DNA of 40,256 nucleotides from a candidate division TA06 bacterium (GTDB taxonomy: Bacteria > Edwardsbacteria > AC1 > EtOH8), in assembly GCA_016208585.1 (NCBI GenBank), contig JACQXR010000084.1:1-40256 (forward strand), written 5' to 3'. How positions within the stretch are numbered: the stretch's first letter is position 1; each line of letters begins with the position of its first letter. The notes beneath the pieces were generated by a model. That model searched no databases. It was not told where the DNA came from and saw only the letters and a list, made by a program, of their open reading frames with translations. Below are positions 24,114 to 32,903 of this stretch, in pieces. Position numbers and translations under genes: made by a program.

Positions 24114-26194
24114 CAAACGGGCTTGTGCTCCAATGTAATATTCAAGGTTTGCGGCCGGCCCGGAGAAAGTCTTATTCTTTTATGCCATAAAAAACAGGAG
24201 CACTGGTAGTTCCGCTCCAGCCCCGATTCCGACTGGGAGACGGTCTCTACCGGAAAACGCCAGAGATCCCAGGCCTGGGACAGATCAAAGTCTATGGTAA
24301 GGCCCCGGTGATCATCAATTACCGAAAGCTGGGAAATTTCCTGATCCTGAACCCGGACATTAAGGGCTTCGGTGGACAGTATCTGGCTCAAGCTCCGGCA
24401 ATGCCGGCCGAAGCCTGATGACAACAGGCCGAAATTGAATTCTATCCCCGGCCAGATATCCATTTCGCTTGGACCTCTGTTGACCCAGTTGTACTCAACC
24501 GCAAATAACCGTCCGACGCCGAATATGATCTTTTTGGTGATGGTCAAATCTTTTATTGGTTTTGTTAGTTCTACCGTGACCTGTTCTGCTTCCCTGTATG
24601 TTTTATGGAACCAGGCCCCGACGAGACCGGTTTCCTGCTCCTGGTGGCAGTTGCGGAAAAAAGATTCCAAATCCGTCTCCGGCCCCAGCAGGTGGTCCAC
24701 CAGCCCCACCCGGCGGAAGGAATCGTAGAAAAGGATGTCCTGCAGGCCGTCTTCCTTGGAGACCACCATCTCGTGAATGCTCTTGCCCTGGGCCTGGCCC
24801 TGACCGGCCGATTGGGAAATATTGCGGTGATAACTTTCGGGCCGGCGGGCCAGGGTGTCGAACAGGTTTATTTCTTTTTCTTTGACGTCCCACTCCAACA
24901 GGCTTCCTCCCGCAGCCGGAGAAAGATATAACCGGTTATAGCGGTTGGAAAGCTCCACTTCGTTTTGGCCGTTGCCGTCAAAATCAAATTCCCTGATCTC
25001 AAAGACAGGAACGACAGTCTGGGAATTAGCTTCCATCAGGTTTTCGGCCCGGATCAGGTGTCTATACAAGGACTCGCGCAGATGCGGCAGGTATAGGCCG
25101 CCGAAAACGCCGTGCCAGTAACCGCAGTTGCACTGACCCCGGTACAGTTCCCGCAGGACCTCGGGACCCTGGCCGGCTGCCTTGGCCGAGACCGAGAGCA
25201 TCTTGCGATAGATATTATTGGACTCGGGATATTTGGTCAGAAAATCCCGCCAGGTTCCGCCTTTGACAAACGGGCTGTAGCGCGGATAACTGCCTTCGGC
25301 TTTCAGCCTCTGGGCCAGTTCCGAATAGACGGCTTCGGCTTTCGGCTCCAGCGCCCATTCCCCCATCTCGGCGTAGGAGGCGGTGGGCAGGTAGATCCGG
25401 CCCTTGGCGGGAATCGTTTCCAGGGCCTGGCTGAAAGTGACCAGTTCCAGCCATTCCCGGTTCTTATCCAGTTCGTTCAGAAAGTTTTTCAGCCAGCCCT
25501 TTTCATAGGCCAGTTCGTGGGTGCCGGGCCAGACCCCGAACTTCTCCCCGTCGTCGGCCAGTATGGCCAGCGCATCCCGGTCCGGCTGGCGCAGGCTTTT
25601 CAGATGGGAGATGACCTCGTCCACATTATGAAATGGCGCCAGATAGCGGAGCTTTTGGCTGATGGGAAATACCGCCAGCGGTTTGCCCTGGTCTTCGGTG
25701 ATGTAATGGCCGTTCAGGTCTTCGTCGGTCTTGCCGGAGCACTTGAAATGATAATCGTCCAGCACCGTATATTTTATTCCAGCGTCCGCCAGCACCGAGG
25801 CCAGCCCCGGCTCCCAGACCCGCTCGGCCAGCCAGGCCCCGGCCGGGGCCCGCCCGAATCTGTTCTTCAGAAATTCCGACATCATATTCAGCTGGCCCTG
25901 CTTGTCACGGTCGGGAATGGCCGGCATGATGGGCTCGTAAAAGCCCCCGCCCAGCAACTCCATCTGCCCGGCCCGGACCATTTGGCCCAGCTGGTCCAGG
26001 TATTCCGGATGATGCTGTTCCAGCCACTCCCACAAGCAGCCGCTGTTGTGCAGGGTAAACCTGAACCAGGGATGGCCGGCCACCAAATCCAGAAAAGGCT
26101 TATAGGCCTTCTGGTAGGCGTCCTCAAACACGAAATCAAAATTGCCCACCGGCTGGTGGTTGTGAACCCCGAATATGAATTTTAGTTTGGACAT
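24113..26194 (-). CDS. Glycoside hydrolase family 57 (alpha-amylase / 4-alpha-glucanotransferase type)
   Basis: A 693-residue glucan-processing enzyme. The GH57 barrel shows the opening FIFGVHNHQPVGNF, the GGGFYEPIMP strand, the probable nucleophile Glu in WLAERVWEP (about 124) and the probable acid/base Asp in ILADDGEKFGVWPGTHE (about 213). The C-terminal 280 residues form a beta-rich DUF1925/1926-type domain, as in the Thermococcus glucanotransferase. No signal peptide, so it is probably cytoplasmic, acting on glycogen or maltodextrin. It overlaps ptsH by one base (TGATG), linking storage-glucan metabolism to PTS signalling. Hydrolase versus transferase cannot be told from sequence alone. 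Confidence 0.92.
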   Translation of the reverse strand: MSKLKFIFGVHNHQPVGNFDFVFEDAYQKAYKPFLDLVAGHPWFRFTLHNSGCLWEWLEQHHPEYLDQLGQMVRAGQMELLGGGFYEPIMPAIPDRDKQGQLNMMSEFLKNRFGRAPAGAWLAERVWEPGLASVLADAGIKYTVLDDYHFKCSGKTDEDLNGHYITEDQGKPLAVFPISQKLRYLAPFHNVDEVISHLKSLRQPDRDALAILADDGEKFGVWPGTHELAYEKGWLKNFLNELDKNREWLELVTFSQALETIPAKGRIYLPTASYAEMGEWALEPKAEAVYSELAQRLKAEGSYPRYSPFVKGGTWRDFLTKYPESNNIYRKMLSVSAKAAGQGPEVLRELYRGQCNCGYWHGVFGGLYLPHLRESLYRHLIRAENLMEANSQTVVPVFEIREFDFDGNGQNEVELSNRYNRLYLSPAAGGSLLEWDVKEKEINLFDTLARRPESYHRNISQSAGQGQAQGKSIHEMVVSKEDGLQDILFYDSFRRVGLVDHLLGPETDLESFFRNCHQEQETGLVGAWFHKTYREAEQVTVELTKPIKDLTITKKIIFGVGRLFAVEYNWVNRGPSEMDIWPGIEFNFGLLSSGFGRHCRSLSQILSTEALNVRVQDQEISQLSVIDDHRGLTIDFDLSQAWDLWRFPVETVSQSESGLERNYQCSCFLWHKRIRLSPGRPQTLNITLEHKPV

Positions 26195-26391
26195 CAGTAG
26201 CGTCCGGTTGTTTTTACAAGAAAATTGTAGAATGCAGATGGGGCAATGGTCTTAGAGGTTTCATCATGTAATCGATTTGAATTCAGGCTCAAAAATCACC
26301 TATTGATTCGCAAGGACTTATACCACGAAAAACGCCATTTCCCATAATAACCGGACAGTAGTGTTTGGGCATAGATGATTGATTTATTTTG

Positions 26392-26490
26392 AACTCATCC
26401 CCTTGCCATTAACAGGCAGCCCATATAGGCGGGCAGGCCGTCCCCTTCTCTTATTTATTTTTCAAGAGAAGGGGTGCAAGGGGTTGAGTT
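26392..26490. repeat. Nested inverted repeat upstream of the GH57 gene
   Basis: Outer arms AACTCATCCCCTTGC and GCAAGGGGTTGAGTT (14 of 15 paired) enclose inner perfect arms CCCCTTCTCTT / AAGAGAAGGGG. It is non-coding. The gap from 26195 to 26656 has no gene: it holds this element, the small palindrome at 26593 and otherwise unremarkable AT-rich sequence in which I found no convincing promoter. Confidence 0.6.
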
Positions 26491-26592
26491 GGTATTCTCA
26501 TAACTAACAATGTAAGCAATCTAATGAAACCCGATCCCTCCTGCGGCGGACAAGCGGGGTTTAAACCCCAAGAGATTATTTTTATCATTCAA

Positions 26593-26612
26593 CCACGAGC
26601 TAAAGCTCGTGG
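26593..26612. repeat. REP-like small palindrome
   Basis: CCACGAGC - TAAA - GCTCGTGG, the same design as the two CCACGGGC/GCCCGTGG hairpins at 13852 and 13967. It is intergenic and 45 bases from the stop of the CsgG-like lipoprotein gene, and has no T run. Confidence 0.55.
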
Positions 26613-26656
26613 CAATGGAAATAGAATAATTAGCGTTGGGGTTGAGTTCCCTCGTC

Positions 26657-27295
26657 CTATTTTCTTCTATTCTGCGGTTGGACAGTTGGGCCGGCGGGAT
26701 TGACGGTTGCCGGGGTCACTATACCTCCCGAGAACACTACCGCCGCCTCGCGCATGGCGTCCAAGAGATTGGACACGTCGCCGGCGTATTTCCGGGAAAA
26801 GGCCTGGTCTATCTCCCCGGTCTTTACGTCCATTACCCGCAGTTCCACCACATACATCATGCCCAGTTTGCCAATGGTGCCGCCCACCATCTTCTGCACG
26901 CCCAATAGCTGGCCGGCCTCCACCAGGCAGGCCCCCTGGTCGCAGGCCCCGCTCTGCTGGAAGCCCTGTTCCTTGAGGATTTCGTCGCGCTTGGAGCGTT
27001 CTACTACCTTGTAGAACTTGGTGTTCACGAACTCGTTCAGCAGTTTGTCGGTCAGCATGGACACTTCCTGGGGAGACAGACCCGAGGTAACGTTCAGGTC
27101 CATCACCGAGATGGTGAGCTTGGGTCCCTGGGGCGCCGGGACCGAAGAATAGCCGGGTTGAGTCTGATCGGGCGGGGTCCCGGCCGGTTTGCCCAGCCTG
27201 GAGCCGGTAGTGGTGCGTACCATTGTGGCCGCGCAGCCTGCCAGAAGGAGGGCCGGTAACAGGCCGATGATGCCCGATGCCAATTTTCTCTTCAT
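26657..27295 (-). CDS. CsgG-like lipoprotein
   Basis: A 212-residue outer-envelope lipoprotein. The signal peptide ends in LLLAGC (Cys21). A proline- and glycine-rich linker follows, then a domain beginning LTISVMDLNV with LTDKLLNEFVNTKFYKVVERSKRDEILKEQGF and GVQKMVGGTIGKLGMMYVVELRVMDVKTGEI, which resembles the CsgG / penicillin-binding-activator fold. Two cysteines (GACDQGACL) may pair. GGAG lies seven bases before the ATG. The role is unknown; the position after the DUF5131 gene is probably coincidental. Confidence 0.75.
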   Translation of the reverse strand: MKRKLASGIIGLLPALLLAGCAATMVRTTTGSRLGKPAGTPPDQTQPGYSSVPAPQGPKLTISVMDLNVTSGLSPQEVSMLTDKLLNEFVNTKFYKVVERSKRDEILKEQGFQQSGACDQGACLVEAGQLLGVQKMVGGTIGKLGMMYVVELRVMDVKTGEIDQAFSRKYAGDVSNLLDAMREAAVVFSGGIVTPATVNPAGPTVQPQNRRK

Positions 27296-27403
27296 TTTAT
27301 TCTCCGTTTTCTATTTGGATTTTATTTTTCGTTCACCAGAAACATGCATTTATCCATCAATGCTTATTAAGCGTCAGGCCGATATTTGGTTTGGCGGTCA
27401 TTG

Positions 27404-28144
27404 TTATCTTGCAATATTTGTTGGCGAAGTTATATCCGTTTCAGGCATCCTCATCCATATCTTGCCGTCAAGTATTTTGCCCGCTTTCTTCTTGTTGAAT
27501 CCGCCCCATTGTTTAAAGAAAAACGGCACTTTAGCTTTTATACATTGATCTCTCAATTCCCTGGCCCATTCGGGTTGCATGGGGCGCGCGCCCGGGCCGG
27601 ACTCGCCGCCTACTATCGCCCAATCTATACCGGTTAAATCAACCTTGCCAATCTGCTCCAGCAGGGGTTCAAAAGAAATGAACTTAACCTTGGCTTTGGT
27701 GGCGCGCAAGCTGTCTATCCTGTATAGATGCTCTTTATCTTCTACCGTTACCCCCATCCATACATTATCAGGCCAGGGCAATTCAGGAGCAATATCGAAC
27801 AACCGCTCGGCCCGCTTGGTTAGCGCTTGGTAAGTATGCCAATGGGCGCTCTCCATTACATTAAACACCCGTTGGATGAATGATACCGGCACGTTTTCGT
27901 GGAATAGATCGCCCATTGAATTAACGAAGATCATCCTGGGCTTGCGCCAGCCTAAAGGATAATCCAACATAGCCGGATGCGTCGTGACCTTAAACCCTTT
28001 CCTGTAATTATGCGAGCCCATAGCTTTCAGCCGTCTGGTCATTCGCTCGGCATAGCAATTGGCGCAACCCGGGCTGGTTTTGGTGCAACCTGTAACAGGG
28101 TTCCAAGTTGCCTCCGTCCATTCTATATGCGTATTAGTTGCCAT
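27404..28144 (-). CDS. Three-Cys DUF5131 protein (phage Gp37/Gp68 family)
   Basis: A 246-residue protein with the family's N-terminal signature EWTEATWNPVTGC and the cysteine triad Cys20, Cys27, Cys30 (CxxxxxxCxxC). These could hold an iron-sulfur cluster as in radical-SAM-like proteins; that chemistry is inference. Further conserved stretches are FVNSMGDLFHENVP, VWMGVTVEDKEHLYRI and WAIVGGESGPGARPM. It lies 5 bases after the TcmP gene, its usual neighbour. The family is found in phages and mobile or defence contexts; the biochemical role is not established to my knowledge. Confidence 0.9.
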   Translation of the reverse strand: MATNTHIEWTEATWNPVTGCTKTSPGCANCYAERMTRRLKAMGSHNYRKGFKVTTHPAMLDYPLGWRKPRMIFVNSMGDLFHENVPVSFIQRVFNVMESAHWHTYQALTKRAERLFDIAPELPWPDNVWMGVTVEDKEHLYRIDSLRATKAKVKFISFEPLLEQIGKVDLTGIDWAIVGGESGPGARPMQPEWARELRDQCIKAKVPFFFKQWGGFNKKKAGKILDGKIWMRMPETDITSPTNIAR

Positions 28145-28149
28145 AAGGT

Positions 28150-28983
28150 TTAACCGAACATGTTAGTTTGCGGGTTACCGTATTTTTTTGTTTCTTTCCA
28201 AAATGTTTTACCTAAATCATGTTTACTGAAGAAGGCCAACCTATATAAAGGCGCTTTCCTTTGTTGGTTTCTTACTAAAACTGATTCATGGTCTTCATTT
28301 TGCTTGTAACCCAAGTCCCCCATATGTTTGGAAAACTCACCGAGTACAAATAGACCAAAATTGGCGTTGGGTACTTTAAATTTTTCCCATCTATCTCTCC
28401 AATCAGAGTAGCCAATAAATTTTTCTACATTATTATTGCTTGGTCCTTTATAAGTATCTGCATTTCTTTTTGCATCCATATCTGTGGGTATCAATACTAA
28501 AAAATCTGTCCGCCGTGCTTTGGCTATTGCTTCGATAGTATTAAATGATAGATTGTCTAATTTATATGGGTCTGTAAAACAAAATGTCAAGACCTTGTTG
28601 TCTTTCCCTGGCACAGGGATATTGTCAATTATCGCCTCTGTAGACATATTTACATCGCCCACGATATAGCTTGCATCAATGTTGTGCTCGCCATTCTCAA
28701 CCCTTTTTTGCAGCGCCTTGAGCTTGGCTTCATCACTATCGCAAAATAGGTATTTGCTAAATTTATTTGAAAGTTTTATTGCTAATATCGGGGTGGATTC
28801 AACGATTTCACCTGTAGATTTGATTTTTGATCTACCAGCACCAGCAAATAGGTCAATATAAACAAGTGTATCCCATTTGTCCTTCATACTTCTGGTAAAT
28901 ATATCTGCATAATTTTGCATCAATAGATATTTACCTTTTGCCCAAATTCCTACTTCAGGTGTAATCAATCCATCGTCTTCCAT
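28150..28983 (-). CDS. tcmP: Three-Cys-motif partner protein TcmP
   Basis: The 277-residue protein matches the TcmP family: a start like GIWAKGKYLLMQNYADIF, a Rossmann-type VYIDLFAGAGRSKI loop (about 40-53), FCDSDEAKL, and FTDPYKLDNLS, which recalls the DPPY-type motif of N6 methyltransferases. I infer a possible nucleic-acid methyltransferase; this is not proven for the family. It is named for its frequent pairing with three-Cys proteins such as the next gene. The coding sequence is clearly richer in A+T than DUF5131 or the housekeeping genes, a sign of transfer. The gap to the R-M gene is 15 bases. Confidence 0.88.
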   Translation of the reverse strand: MEDDGLITPEVGIWAKGKYLLMQNYADIFTRSMKDKWDTLVYIDLFAGAGRSKIKSTGEIVESTPILAIKLSNKFSKYLFCDSDEAKLKALQKRVENGEHNIDASYIVGDVNMSTEAIIDNIPVPGKDNKVLTFCFTDPYKLDNLSFNTIEAIAKARRTDFLVLIPTDMDAKRNADTYKGPSNNNVEKFIGYSDWRDRWEKFKVPNANFGLFVLGEFSKHMGDLGYKQNEDHESVLVRNQQRKAPLYRLAFFSKHDLGKTFWKETKKYGNPQTNMFG

Positions 28984-28998
28984 AATAACTCCAATAAT

Positions 28999-31908
28999 TT
29001 AATTCCCCTCAATAACCTTCTTCTCCGCTTCATTCAGCCCATACAACCTATACACTAGTTCATCAATTTTACGGTCTATGGCGGCAATGTCGTGCTTATT
29101 GCGCTGGCGTAGTTCCGGGGTTTTGTTTTGCTTAAGCATTTCTTTTACTAAAACAACAAGCTGGTCGTGCATTGCTTTGTCTTTTTTGTTTTTAAAATCT
29201 ATTTTACGTATTGGCAACTGCAATACTGTTGTTTGCCTTAAATGCGGAAAAGCTATTTTCTTTTCTTCACCGTATTTTGCAAAATAATACTTAGACATAA
29301 GTTTAGAATTTAAAATACCCAGGTAATACTTCAAGTCATATATTGCTTGTTTATTTTTAAAGATGTAGATGACCTGTATAACATAGCTGTCCTTGTCTAA
29401 TGTTGCATTTATGCCTGTACCCGTTTTTCTTATAATAATTTTTTCGCCAACATATGATTCTGGTTGTTTATAATCAATATTTCTTGAACCTAATTTTAGG
29501 TAATGACAGCTATCGGTATAGTATCTACCCATGTCACCGCCGACTAAAAATTTAACATACCCTTCTTTTTTCTCTGTAAAAACAATACTGCTTTTTTTGC
29601 CTATTTCTACACCTCTTGCATTAGTTACAAAATCACCGTAATTTAAAGACGCTTCTTCTATTTTAGTAAAAATACTTGAAAGTTTATTGTTTTGGGTTAT
29701 TGAAAACAAATACTGCCCATCTTTAGCTATATTGCCTTGTAAGAGTTTGTTTGTTTTAAATATGCTAATTTTGTTTTCAATTTCGTACTTTACTTTGAAA
29801 GTATTTTTAATATTGTTTTTTTCATCGATTGACTTATCAAAAAATAACAACAGAGACGGCATTTTTACACCCTCAAATATTTTTTCACCCACATCAACGA
29901 TTTCAGTAATCCTTACTTTATGGGCCAAATATTTACGCAACATAATATAATCTGGATTCATTATCCACCTGCTGGGAACAATAAAACCAAATTTTCCGTG
30001 TTCTTTCATTACTTCATTGGATTTTTCAACAAAACAACTAAAGATGTCATATTGTTTTCTTGCCGTGCTGTATCTATGTTCGTAATATTTCTTGTTTGGC
30101 ATATCCATGAATTTTGACTGTATCCACGGCGGATTTCCAATCACTGCATCAAAGCCTTGCCCTGAGCGTGCCGAAGGGCCGCCCCCCACAAACACCTCTG
30201 GGAAAGCTACCTGATAATTGAACGGTTTCTGGTCTTTAACATCCTTGAAATAACCCCTCAGATTCTCATTCAAATCCCTGTTAAGCCCGCTTTCAAAAAC
30301 CTTTATGTTTTCCAACAGGTTTTCCTTGTCTTCTTCATCCTTGGCCCTGTGAAATTCATTCCGCAACTTGATAAGCTTGGGTATCTCCGGCTCGGCGTCA
30401 TACCAGGGAAACAACTCGCCCTCATGCTTCTTCTCGAACATCTGTCCCGATATCAGCGAATTGCCCTCCCTTATGTTAAGGCTTAAATTGGGCAGAAGTT
30501 TGTCGCCGGGCAGATCCCTCCAATTCAAGCCCTCCAATGCCTTGAGCATTAAATTAAGCTTGGTTATCTCCACCGCCCGCTCGTCAAGGTCAACGCCAAA
30601 CAGGTTGTTTTGCAGGATGGCTTTGGTTATGTCAAAATCCCGCATGGCCGCTGTCTGGCCTTTGTTCTTGGCCAGCTCGTAAGCCTTGTAAAAACAATCG
30701 AAAGCGCAGATCAGGAAAGACCCCGAACCGCAGGCCGGGTCCAGCACTTTAATTTTCTTGATTTCTTCGGTGGTCCGGACTTTAGCCAGTAACTCGCCCA
30801 CCGTATTTTTTACGATATAGTCAACTATATAATCCGGGGTGTAGTAAATGCCCTGGCTTTTGCGGTTTGTTTTAACCTGTACGTTTAAATCATCGCTCTT
30901 TCGGGCTTTGCGTAAAAGCTCGCCCAGATAGTTCTCGTAAACCTCGCCGATGATATGCACCGAGATGTCTTTGAAATCAAAATCGGTCACCTGCCTGACT
31001 ATGGGAGCTATGACCTCGTTGTCCAAAGCAAAATCGTCTATCGGCTGATGGGTGAACAGCTCGGTGTTGAACTTCTGCTCCATCTGCTTAAAGACGTTCT
31101 TAAGCTCTTTATAGGTGTTATCCTTGGTTTCCAGCACCGCCCTTAAATGATCCTCGTTTATTATGCCCTTGTCGTGGCAAACGTCCATAAAGATCAGGCG
31201 GTCCAATATCCGCTGGGTATAAAGGTCTATTTCGTCGGTATTATATTTGTCTTTATATTTGTGGTTGACATGGTTTCTTAAAGTTTCCCGCCAGCCCGTT
31301 AGTTTATTGAAGAATTTTGCCTTGGTATCGGCCAGTATAATTTCCTTGGGATAATACAGCGGATTGGGGTCTATCTTGCCTTTGTTGTGGCAAACATATT
31401 CCCGGCTGATCAGCTTTAAAAAAGCCAGGCCTTCGTCCGAAAGCAGATCAGTATAAAACCGCTTGTCGGCCTTGGGCCACAACAGAGAGTGAAAGGCATA
31501 CCTTTTGCCGTAAATATCTTTATGGACCACATTATATAGCCGCCATTCCACGAAGTTGGTCAGCACGCCCCAGTAAACCCCTTCGGCCCGGCAATAGCCG
31601 TAAAGCTGCTCTTCGAAGGTTTTTCTCTTTTTGCCTGAGCCGTAATAACCGTCAAGCTTATCAAGCTTCCTGGCATCCTTGCACTCCACCACCAGCATGT
31701 TGTCCTTGCTTTTGTCGTGCAAAACTATATCCGGGAAATTGCCGGTGTTCACGCCCTGGCTGGCGCCCTGCTGCCAGTCGCCATCCCGCCAGCCCAGCAG
31801 TTCCAAAACCTTGACCACATAACTTGACTGCACCTGCATCTCGGCCATGTGATGGATGTTGTTGGCCTGGGCCTGGGCCACTAATTTTTCAAGTTCTGCT
31901 TTTAGCAT
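28999..31908 (-). CDS. Single-chain restriction-modification enzyme (type IIG / Eco57I-like)
   Basis: A 969-residue fusion of nuclease, methyltransferase and specificity parts. A PD-(D/E)xK-like nuclease site is at about 57-78 (FPDIVLHD...VVECKDA). The N6-adenine methyltransferase has SAM motif I LDPACGSGSFL (about 387) and catalytic motif IV GNPPW (about 589). The remaining 380 residues are the target-recognition region and helical end. The first 600 codons have composition like the neighbours; the recognition part (below about 30110) is strongly A+T-rich. Just before motif IV, at 30156-30178, a dispersed intergenic repeat is translated as GPSARSGQG. The promoter region upstream holds the 21-bp array. 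The recognition sequence cannot be predicted. Confidence 0.93.
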   Translation of the reverse strand: MLKAELEKLVAQAQANNIHHMAEMQVQSSYVVKVLELLGWRDGDWQQGASQGVNTGNFPDIVLHDKSKDNMLVVECKDARKLDKLDGYYGSGKKRKTFEEQLYGYCRAEGVYWGVLTNFVEWRLYNVVHKDIYGKRYAFHSLLWPKADKRFYTDLLSDEGLAFLKLISREYVCHNKGKIDPNPLYYPKEIILADTKAKFFNKLTGWRETLRNHVNHKYKDKYNTDEIDLYTQRILDRLIFMDVCHDKGIINEDHLRAVLETKDNTYKELKNVFKQMEQKFNTELFTHQPIDDFALDNEVIAPIVRQVTDFDFKDISVHIIGEVYENYLGELLRKARKSDDLNVQVKTNRKSQGIYYTPDYIVDYIVKNTVGELLAKVRTTEEIKKIKVLDPACGSGSFLICAFDCFYKAYELAKNKGQTAAMRDFDITKAILQNNLFGVDLDERAVEITKLNLMLKALEGLNWRDLPGDKLLPNLSLNIREGNSLISGQMFEKKHEGELFPWYDAEPEIPKLIKLRNEFHRAKDEEDKENLLENIKVFESGLNRDLNENLRGYFKDVKDQKPFNYQVAFPEVFVGGGPSARSGQGFDAVIGNPPWIQSKFMDMPNKKYYEHRYSTARKQYDIFSCFVEKSNEVMKEHGKFGFIVPSRWIMNPDYIMLRKYLAHKVRITEIVDVGEKIFEGVKMPSLLLFFDKSIDEKNNIKNTFKVKYEIENKISIFKTNKLLQGNIAKDGQYLFSITQNNKLSSIFTKIEEASLNYGDFVTNARGVEIGKKSSIVFTEKKEGYVKFLVGGDMGRYYTDSCHYLKLGSRNIDYKQPESYVGEKIIIRKTGTGINATLDKDSYVIQVIYIFKNKQAIYDLKYYLGILNSKLMSKYYFAKYGEEKKIAFPHLRQTTVLQLPIRKIDFKNKKDKAMHDQLVVLVKEMLKQNKTPELRQRNKHDIAAIDRKIDELVYRLYGLNEAEKKVIEGN

Positions 31909-31980
31909 TTAAGGCCGTTTTTAGGTTAATTTACCCAACTTGTTGCTATTTTTAGTCTTATTACTACCATCCAAGGCTAA

Positions 31981-32280
31981 ATACTATGCACTTTGACCCA
32001 AATACCATATAAAATGTCCTAAATTACCCGGTAAACACCCTTAATACCATAGAATACGACCTCAATACCATGTCGGACGCCTCATATTCCGTGTATTATG
32101 ACCTTAATACCATGTAATATGCCCCATATTCCGTGGAATACGACCTCAATACCATGTAATACACCCCATATTCCGTGGAATACGACCCAAATACCATGTA
32201 ATATGCCCCATATTCCATAGAATACAACCTCAATACCATGTCATACGCCTATTATTCCATGTAATATGACCCTGATTCCG
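31981..32280. repeat. 21-bp tandem array of dyad sites upstream of the R-M operon
   Basis: Fourteen consecutive units of exactly 21 bases run from 31981 to 32274, with a partial unit to 32280. Two unit types tend to alternate: ATACCATGTAAT-type and ATTCCGTGGAAT-type, each followed by a 9-base tail like ACGACCTCA or ATGCCCCAT. The second type is a perfect dyad (ATTCC-GT-GGAAT); others are imperfect (for example TTAC-CCG-GTAA at the third unit). The period equals two turns of B-DNA, so sites would face one side of the helix. Units are best conserved in the middle and decay toward the R-M side. This looks like a multi-site binding region (operator or iteron), not coding sequence. Confidence 0.85.
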
Positions 32281-32281
32281 T

Positions 32282-32884
32282 CTACTTTGCATCTTTGTAC
32301 CCCCGTTTTAACGCCGCTTTATAGCGCAGATTTAAACTCCGGCCCAAGCCTTTTATTTTCATGGAATCGTAGGTGCATTGGCGGCAGAGCCGGGTGCCAG
32401 TCCGGCCGCCGGCGTCTAACTTCATATGTCCCACTCTTACGCTATTATTCAGCATCCACAGGACCAGGCCTATCTTCATGGTTCTGGCGTTGCCGCAACT
32501 GCGGCAGGTTATGACGACCGACTGGCGGTAAAGCACCTGGCGGCATTTGCCGCACAACTCGTTGCGGGGATCAACGGTATTGGGCCGGCGGGACCCGTCG
32601 GCCTCGTGTTTTTTCAAGAGCGTACGGCAGCGCGGACACCAGCCGTATTTCCCCGAACCCCGGTAGACTCGGGAGCCGGCTTGGGGAATCATGTCCTGGG
32701 CTATCTGGCGCACCCGTTCGCGGGTCAGGCCGTAATCGGCTCCGATCTTTTTGTATGTTTCGATCCCCCGGCTGACCCTGGCGGCAATGGCGGCGTTTCG
32801 TTTGGCCAGCCCTTTGACCTTTACCCCCTTTGGCCTCCCCCGGCCTTTGGACTCAGTCTGTTTTTTGCTTTTAAGTTTCGTCAT
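32282..32884 (-). CDS. Putative DNA-binding protein: AT-hook-like, sigma-4-type HTH and two zinc knuckle pairs
   Basis: A 200-residue basic protein that I do not recognise as a named family. It has GRGRPKG (14-20, AT-hook-like), then ETYKKIGADYGLTRERVRQI (42-61), the helix-turn-helix of sigma region 4.2. Four CxxC pairs follow (Cys83/86, Cys111/114, Cys127/130, Cys167/170), enough for two zinc sites. The stop codon is 2 bases from the 21-bp array, so the protein is an obvious candidate to bind it and control itself or the R-M operon; that is inference. There is no clear ribosome site before the ATG; a strong hairpin ends 20 bases upstream. Confidence 0.75.
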   Translation of the reverse strand: MTKLKSKKQTESKGRGRPKGVKVKGLAKRNAAIAARVSRGIETYKKIGADYGLTRERVRQIAQDMIPQAGSRVYRGSGKYGWCPRCRTLLKKHEADGSRRPNTVDPRNELCGKCRQVLYRQSVVITCRSCGNARTMKIGLVLWMLNNSVRVGHMKLDAGGRTGTRLCRQCTYDSMKIKGLGRSLNLRYKAALKRGYKDAK

Positions 32885-32903
32885 GCTGCAAAGTATTTCG
32901 GTT

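Noticed and set aside
25112-26185. 357-codon plus-strand ORF opposite the GH57 gene
   Set aside because: It is an antisense shadow of a well-conserved GH57 coding sequence and shows no recognisable motif.
32096-32239. Open frame of 47 codons across the 21-bp array on the minus strand, giving a 14-residue repeat (MVLRSYSTEYGAYY-like)
   Set aside because: A 21-base period is a multiple of three, so stop-free frames are expected. There is no ribosome site, the frame ends inside the array, and the dyads are better explained as DNA sites.
31981-32280. CRISPR array
   Set aside because: The units are contiguous direct repeats with no unique spacers, and no cas genes are present.
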